Assembly: GCA_017510875.1 (NCBI GenBank)
Contig: JAFWLX010000104.1
Location: 1 to 8,257 of the forward strand
Origin: Atopobiaceae bacterium
Lineage (GTDB): Bacteria; Actinomycetota; Coriobacteriia; Coriobacteriales; Atopobiaceae
Reading direction: 5' to 3'
DNA: 8,257 nucleotides
Both the position numbers and the translations under genes were made by a program. Positions 5,458 to 8,257 of this stretch are shown piece by piece. The notes beneath the pieces are model-generated. The model worked only from the letters and a program-made list of their open reading frames with translations, was not told where the DNA came from and ran no database searches. Position 1 is the stretch's first letter, and every line of letters starts with the position of its first letter.

Positions 5458-7452
5458 TTGATAGCCCTTGCGGATAAGATCGAGAAGTCATATGGCGGCC
5501 GTGTGTTGTACACGGCCGCAACGTTGCAGCTTAACGCCGGCGAGCGATGGGGCCTGGTTGGCCCCAACGGCGCTGGTAAGACCACGCTGCTCAAAATCTT
5601 GATGGGCCAAGAGACGCCTGATGCCGGAACGGTAAGCTTTGCGCGCGATACCACCATTGGCTACCTTGAGCAAGAGACGCATCTGGCGGGGGAGAAGTCT
5701 GCCCTGGCCGAGGTTGTTGACTCCGCAACCGAGATTCGCCGGCTTGAGCGCCGCATCGAAGAGATGGAGCACCAGATTGCAAACGCCAAGCCAGGCGAGG
5801 ACCTTGACCGCCTGCTTGAGCGTTACGGTGCGGCACAGGACCGCTACGAGCGGCTGGGCGGCTACGAGCTAGAGGCTCGTGCCAAGCAGATCCTAGGTGG
5901 CCTGGGCTTTCCGGTGGATGACTTTGACAAGCCGGCCAAGGAGTTCTCGGGCGGTTGGCAGATGCGCATCGCGCTTTCAAAGCTGTTACTACGCCATCCC
6001 GACCTACTGCTGCTCGACGAGCCGACCAATCACCTTGACCTCGAGAGCGTCAAGTGGCTTGAGCAGTTCCTCTCGACCTACGACGGGGCCGTCCTGCTCG
6101 TCAGTCACGACCGCGCCTTTATGGACGCATGCGTCTCGCACATTGCGGCGCTCGAGAACAAGCGCCTGATGACCTATACCGGTAACTACTCGGGATACCT
6201 GCACCAGCGCGAGGACAACCTCGAGCAGCTGCGCGCCAAGCGCGCGGCACAGGAGCGCGACATGGCTCATATGGAGACCTTCATCGAGCGCTTCCGCTAC
6301 AAGCCCACAAAGGCCAAGCAGGTGCAGGAGCGCGTCAAGAGGCTCGAGAAGATCAAAGAAGAGCTGGTGGTGCTTCCCGAGCAGTCAAAGAAGGTGCACT
6401 TCCGCTTTCCCGAGCCTCCGCGCACGGGTGACATGGTGGTGAGCCTGAACGACGTTGCCAAGGCCTATGGTGACAACCTGGTGTACGAGGGTGTGAACCT
6501 CACGCTCTACCGAGGCGACCACGTTGCCCTGGTTGGTCCCAATGGCGCGGGCAAGTCTACGCTCATGAAGCTCATCAATGGTCACGAAGCCCCCACGGCA
6601 GGTGCCGTGGAGCTTGGCCAGAACGTGACGCAGGCCTACTACGCACAGCACCAGCTAGAGACGCTCAACGAGGCAAACACCGTGCTTGGCGAGATGGACG
6701 AGGCGGCACCGGGTTGGACCACCTCTGAGGAACGGCGCCTATTGGGTGCGTTTCTCTTCCATGGCGATGACGTGGACAAGCGTGTGAGCGTACTGTCGGG
6801 TGGCGAGCGGGCGCGTCTGGCCTTGGCAAAGATGCTGGTAGCACCCGACCCGCTGCTGTGCCTGGACGAGCCTACCAACCATTTGGACATCGACTCGGTT
6901 GACGTGCTCGAGCAGGCGCTTGTGAGCTTTGCGGGCACCATTGTGCTTATTAGCCACGACGAGCATCTGGTGCGCGCCCTTGCAAACAAGGTCATAGACG
7001 TGCGCGACCACACCATTACCGTCTATGACGGAGACTACGACTACTACCTGTTCAAGCGGGCCGAGCTTGAGGCACGTGCAGCCGAGGAGGCAAGCACGCC
7101 GGTTCCTGTAGCACAGGCACAGACAAAGGCTGCGGATGCAGCCCCCGAGCCCAAGCCAGCTGGCCGCAACGTAAAGACACGTGAGCAACGCCGTGTCGAG
7201 GCCGAGGCCAGAAACGCCGCCAACCGTGCGGTGCGTGCAGAGCGCAAGCGCCTCAAAGAGGTTGAGGCGGCTCTTACGCCCATGCGCGAGCGCTACGACG
7301 AGCTGATGACCCTTATGGCGTCCGAGGAGCTGTACGCTGATTCTGCCCGCTTTGACGCGTGCATGCGCGAGTACAATGCGCTCTCTAAGAAGATACCTGC
7401 GCTCGAGGAAGAATGGCTCGAGCTGACCGAGAAGATTGAGGAGGGGGCATGA
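5458..7452 (+). CDS. ABC-F family ATPase (ribosome-associated, YdiF/YheS/Uup-like)
   Basis: The 664-residue protein has two ABC ATPase domains and no membrane segment, the ABC-F hallmark. Domain 1: Walker A GPNGAGKT 35-42, signature FSGGWQMR 163-170 (Phe instead of the usual Leu), Walker B with DEPTNHLD 187-194, SHD 216-218. An inserted arm helix lies at about 90-140. The interdomain linker (about 245-315) contains the P-site tRNA interaction motif ERFRYKPTKAKQVQERVKRL at 277-296. Domain 2: Walker A GPNGAGKS 360-367, LSGGE 447-451, DEPTNHLD 470-477, SHD 499-501. An Ala/Pro-rich stretch (540-570) leads to a charged C-terminal coiled coil (about 572-661) as in Uup and YdiF. Known members bind the ribosomal E site and relieve stalled translation; some confer antibiotic resistance. 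The linker here is of the short housekeeping type, so a general translation role is more likely than resistance. It is the first gene of a close-packed operon. Confidence 0.95.
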   Translation: MIALADKIEKSYGGRVLYTAATLQLNAGERWGLVGPNGAGKTTLLKILMGQETPDAGTVSFARDTTIGYLEQETHLAGEKSALAEVVDSATEIRRLERRIEEMEHQIANAKPGEDLDRLLERYGAAQDRYERLGGYELEARAKQILGGLGFPVDDFDKPAKEFSGGWQMRIALSKLLLRHPDLLLLDEPTNHLDLESVKWLEQFLSTYDGAVLLVSHDRAFMDACVSHIAALENKRLMTYTGNYSGYLHQREDNLEQLRAKRAAQERDMAHMETFIERFRYKPTKAKQVQERVKRLEKIKEELVVLPEQSKKVHFRFPEPPRTGDMVVSLNDVAKAYGDNLVYEGVNLTLYRGDHVALVGPNGAGKSTLMKLINGHEAPTAGAVELGQNVTQAYYAQHQLETLNEANTVLGEMDEAAPGWTTSEERRLLGAFLFHGDDVDKRVSVLSGGERARLALAKMLVAPDPLLCLDEPTNHLDIDSVDVLEQALVSFAGTIVLISHDEHLVRALANKVIDVRDHTITVYDGDYDYYLFKRAELEARAAEEASTPVPVAQAQTKAADAAPEPKPAGRNVKTREQRRVEAEARNAANRAVRAERKRLKEVEAALTPMRERYDELMTLMASEELYADSARFDACMREYNALSKKIPALEEEWLELTEKIEEGA

Positions 7453-8174
7453 GCTACGACCCCCGGCAGGGGCAGAGCCCCTATCTAGGCATGGAGGACG
7501 AATACGCGGTAGAGGACAGCTCGTACACGCGCGCCAGCCATGCGACAACCAACAGAATTTCGCGCTTCGAGGCTGACTACAGCGCCAGCTACACCAATGC
7601 GTATGGCACGGCTGATGTGGGAACAGGCGCCTATACGGCTAGCACGGGCACCTATGTACCCCAGGCGGTCGAGGTCCCCAAGACCATCCGTCGCCCCTCG
7701 CGTGCACCCCAGCGTGCCGTGGCGCCACGGGCGTCGCAGACCGCCGTTGCCGAGCCTCTGCGTCGTCCCGTTCCTGAAACTCCCGTGCAGGCGGTCCCCA
7801 GCCCTAGCCAGCAGCCCTACGAGTATTCCGAGCCTGCGATGCCCTCTATCCCCAAGCCGCGCCTTGGGGGCCCTCTGGGCTTCATCTGCTCGCTTCCGGT
7901 GTGGCTCGTGGGCTTTGGCCTACGCCTGGGTGCCATAGGCCTCTCGTTTCTGGTGATTGCCACGGTCTTTCTTACGGGCTCCCGGCGGGCGTCGCTGGTG
8001 GGAACGCTCAACCTGGCGCCCTTGTTTATACCGCCTACGCTGCTGGGTCAGTTTGTGTACGAGACGCCCTTTGGCGGCGTCTTGCGAGGAGATTTGGCCA
8101 TTGCCTCCGTTGTCCTGTTTGTGGCCGACTGGCTCTGCATGAACCTCTCGGCAGCGCTGCGCGGCAACTACTAG
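7449..8174 (+). CDS. Tyr/Pro/Ala-rich protein with hydrophobic C-terminal half, function unknown
   Basis: The ATG overlaps the ABC-F stop (ATGA at 7449-7452), and GAGGAGG ends four or five bases upstream, inside the ABC-F gene, so translation is probably coupled. The 241-residue protein has two parts. Residues 1-140 are low-complexity and probably disordered: Tyr recurs roughly every 4-10 residues up to about 69, then Pro, Arg, Val and Ala dominate (about 70-137). Residues 143-237 are strongly hydrophobic: a long stretch at 143-176 that could cross the membrane twice, a segment at 184-204 and another at 215-235. It is therefore likely an inner-membrane protein with a long cytoplasmic N-terminal tail. 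There is no signal peptide and no enzyme motif I recognise. Its position suggests co-expression with the ABC-F ATPase, but this need not mean shared function, and the ABC-F protein is not a transporter that would need a membrane partner. Confidence 0.85.
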   Translation: MSYDPRQGQSPYLGMEDEYAVEDSSYTRASHATTNRISRFEADYSASYTNAYGTADVGTGAYTASTGTYVPQAVEVPKTIRRPSRAPQRAVAPRASQTAVAEPLRRPVPETPVQAVPSPSQQPYEYSEPAMPSIPKPRLGGPLGFICSLPVWLVGFGLRLGAIGLSFLVIATVFLTGSRRASLVGTLNLAPLFIPPTLLGQFVYETPFGGVLRGDLAIASVVLFVADWLCMNLSAALRGNY

Positions 8175-8186
8175 GGGGTGACGGAC

Positions 8187-8257
8187 TTGCCTTCTCAAGT
8201 GAGTGCCGAGCGGATCATCTTGACGGTCGTGTCCGTTGTCTTGGTCATGATCTCGGC
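8187..8257 (+). CDS. Start of a probable membrane protein, cut by the right edge
   Basis: A reading frame opens just after the preceding stop (8172-8174) and stays open to the window end. From the TTG at 8187 it reads MPSQVSAERIILTVVSVVLV and then MIS, so residues 9-23 look like the start of a membrane helix or signal anchor. GGGGGTGA, a near match to GGAGGTGA, ends five bases before this TTG. An in-frame GTG at 8178 (peptide beginning MTDLPSQ) is an alternative start but has no ribosome site in front of it. The 12-base gap suggests it is the third gene of the ABC-F operon. Too little is visible to name a family. Confidence 0.55.
   Translation, partial: MPSQVSAERIILTVVSVVLVMIS

Noticed and set aside
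5458..7452. Antibiotic-resistance ABC-F protein
   Set aside because: The linker motif resembles the housekeeping YdiF/YheS type, and resistance members usually have longer loops there; nothing nearby suggests a resistance locus.
6739..7548. 269-codon minus-strand open frame opposite the ABC-F gene
   Set aside because: It covers highly conserved ABC-F sequence and crosses into the next gene; its composition is typical of an antisense frame.

Overview
The window looks like a chromosomal stretch from a moderately GC-rich bacterium. GC-rich third codon positions, UUG starts with good Shine-Dalgarno sequences, and a large c-di-GMP protein beside an ABC-F ATPase suit an actinobacterium. The class Coriobacteriia (Olsenella/Atopobium/Collinsella relatives) is my best guess. 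That assignment is inference from style and not from a marker gene. I see no rRNA, tRNA, CRISPR array, insertion sequence or integrase.

Layout. The left third reads on the minus strand. It holds a zinc-ribbon protein of unknown function that runs off the left edge (1-876). Upstream of it lies a nuclease-helicase-like protein of the DUF2075/Schlafen-type P-loop family (1069-2547). A divergent intergenic region of about 290 bases (2548-2839) separates this from the rightward genes; its right half is rich in adjacent inverted repeats. Next comes a large membrane-anchored c-di-GMP enzyme, TM - GGDEF - receiver - degenerate GGDEF - EAL (2840-5251). Directly after it, in the +1 frame and overlapping its last codons, is the C-terminal third of another receiver domain (about 5238-5360), which I read as a gene fossil. 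A short promoter region then leads into a tightly packed rightward operon: an ABC-F ATPase (5458-7452), a Tyr/Pro/Ala-rich protein with a hydrophobic C-terminal half whose ATG overlaps the ABC-F stop codon (7449-8174), and the start of a third gene that begins with a membrane segment and leaves the window (8187-8257).

How the genes may work together. The c-di-GMP protein carries both a synthase module with an intact GGDEF motif and a phosphodiesterase module with all visible EAL catalytic residues. A phosphorylatable receiver lies between the two GGDEF domains, so phosphorylation may set the balance between making and degrading c-di-GMP. The ABC-F protein probably acts on ribosomes; the two genes behind it look translationally coupled or co-transcribed, but nothing in them reveals a shared function. 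The minus-strand nuclease-helicase protein may have a nucleic-acid or defence role. Nothing links it functionally to its neighbours.

The points most worth a second look are the receiver fossil fused out of frame to the EAL gene at a CTT-TGA junction, the unusual domain order of the c-di-GMP enzyme, its structured upstream region, and the predicted PD-(D/E)XK nuclease at the N-terminus of the DUF2075 protein.
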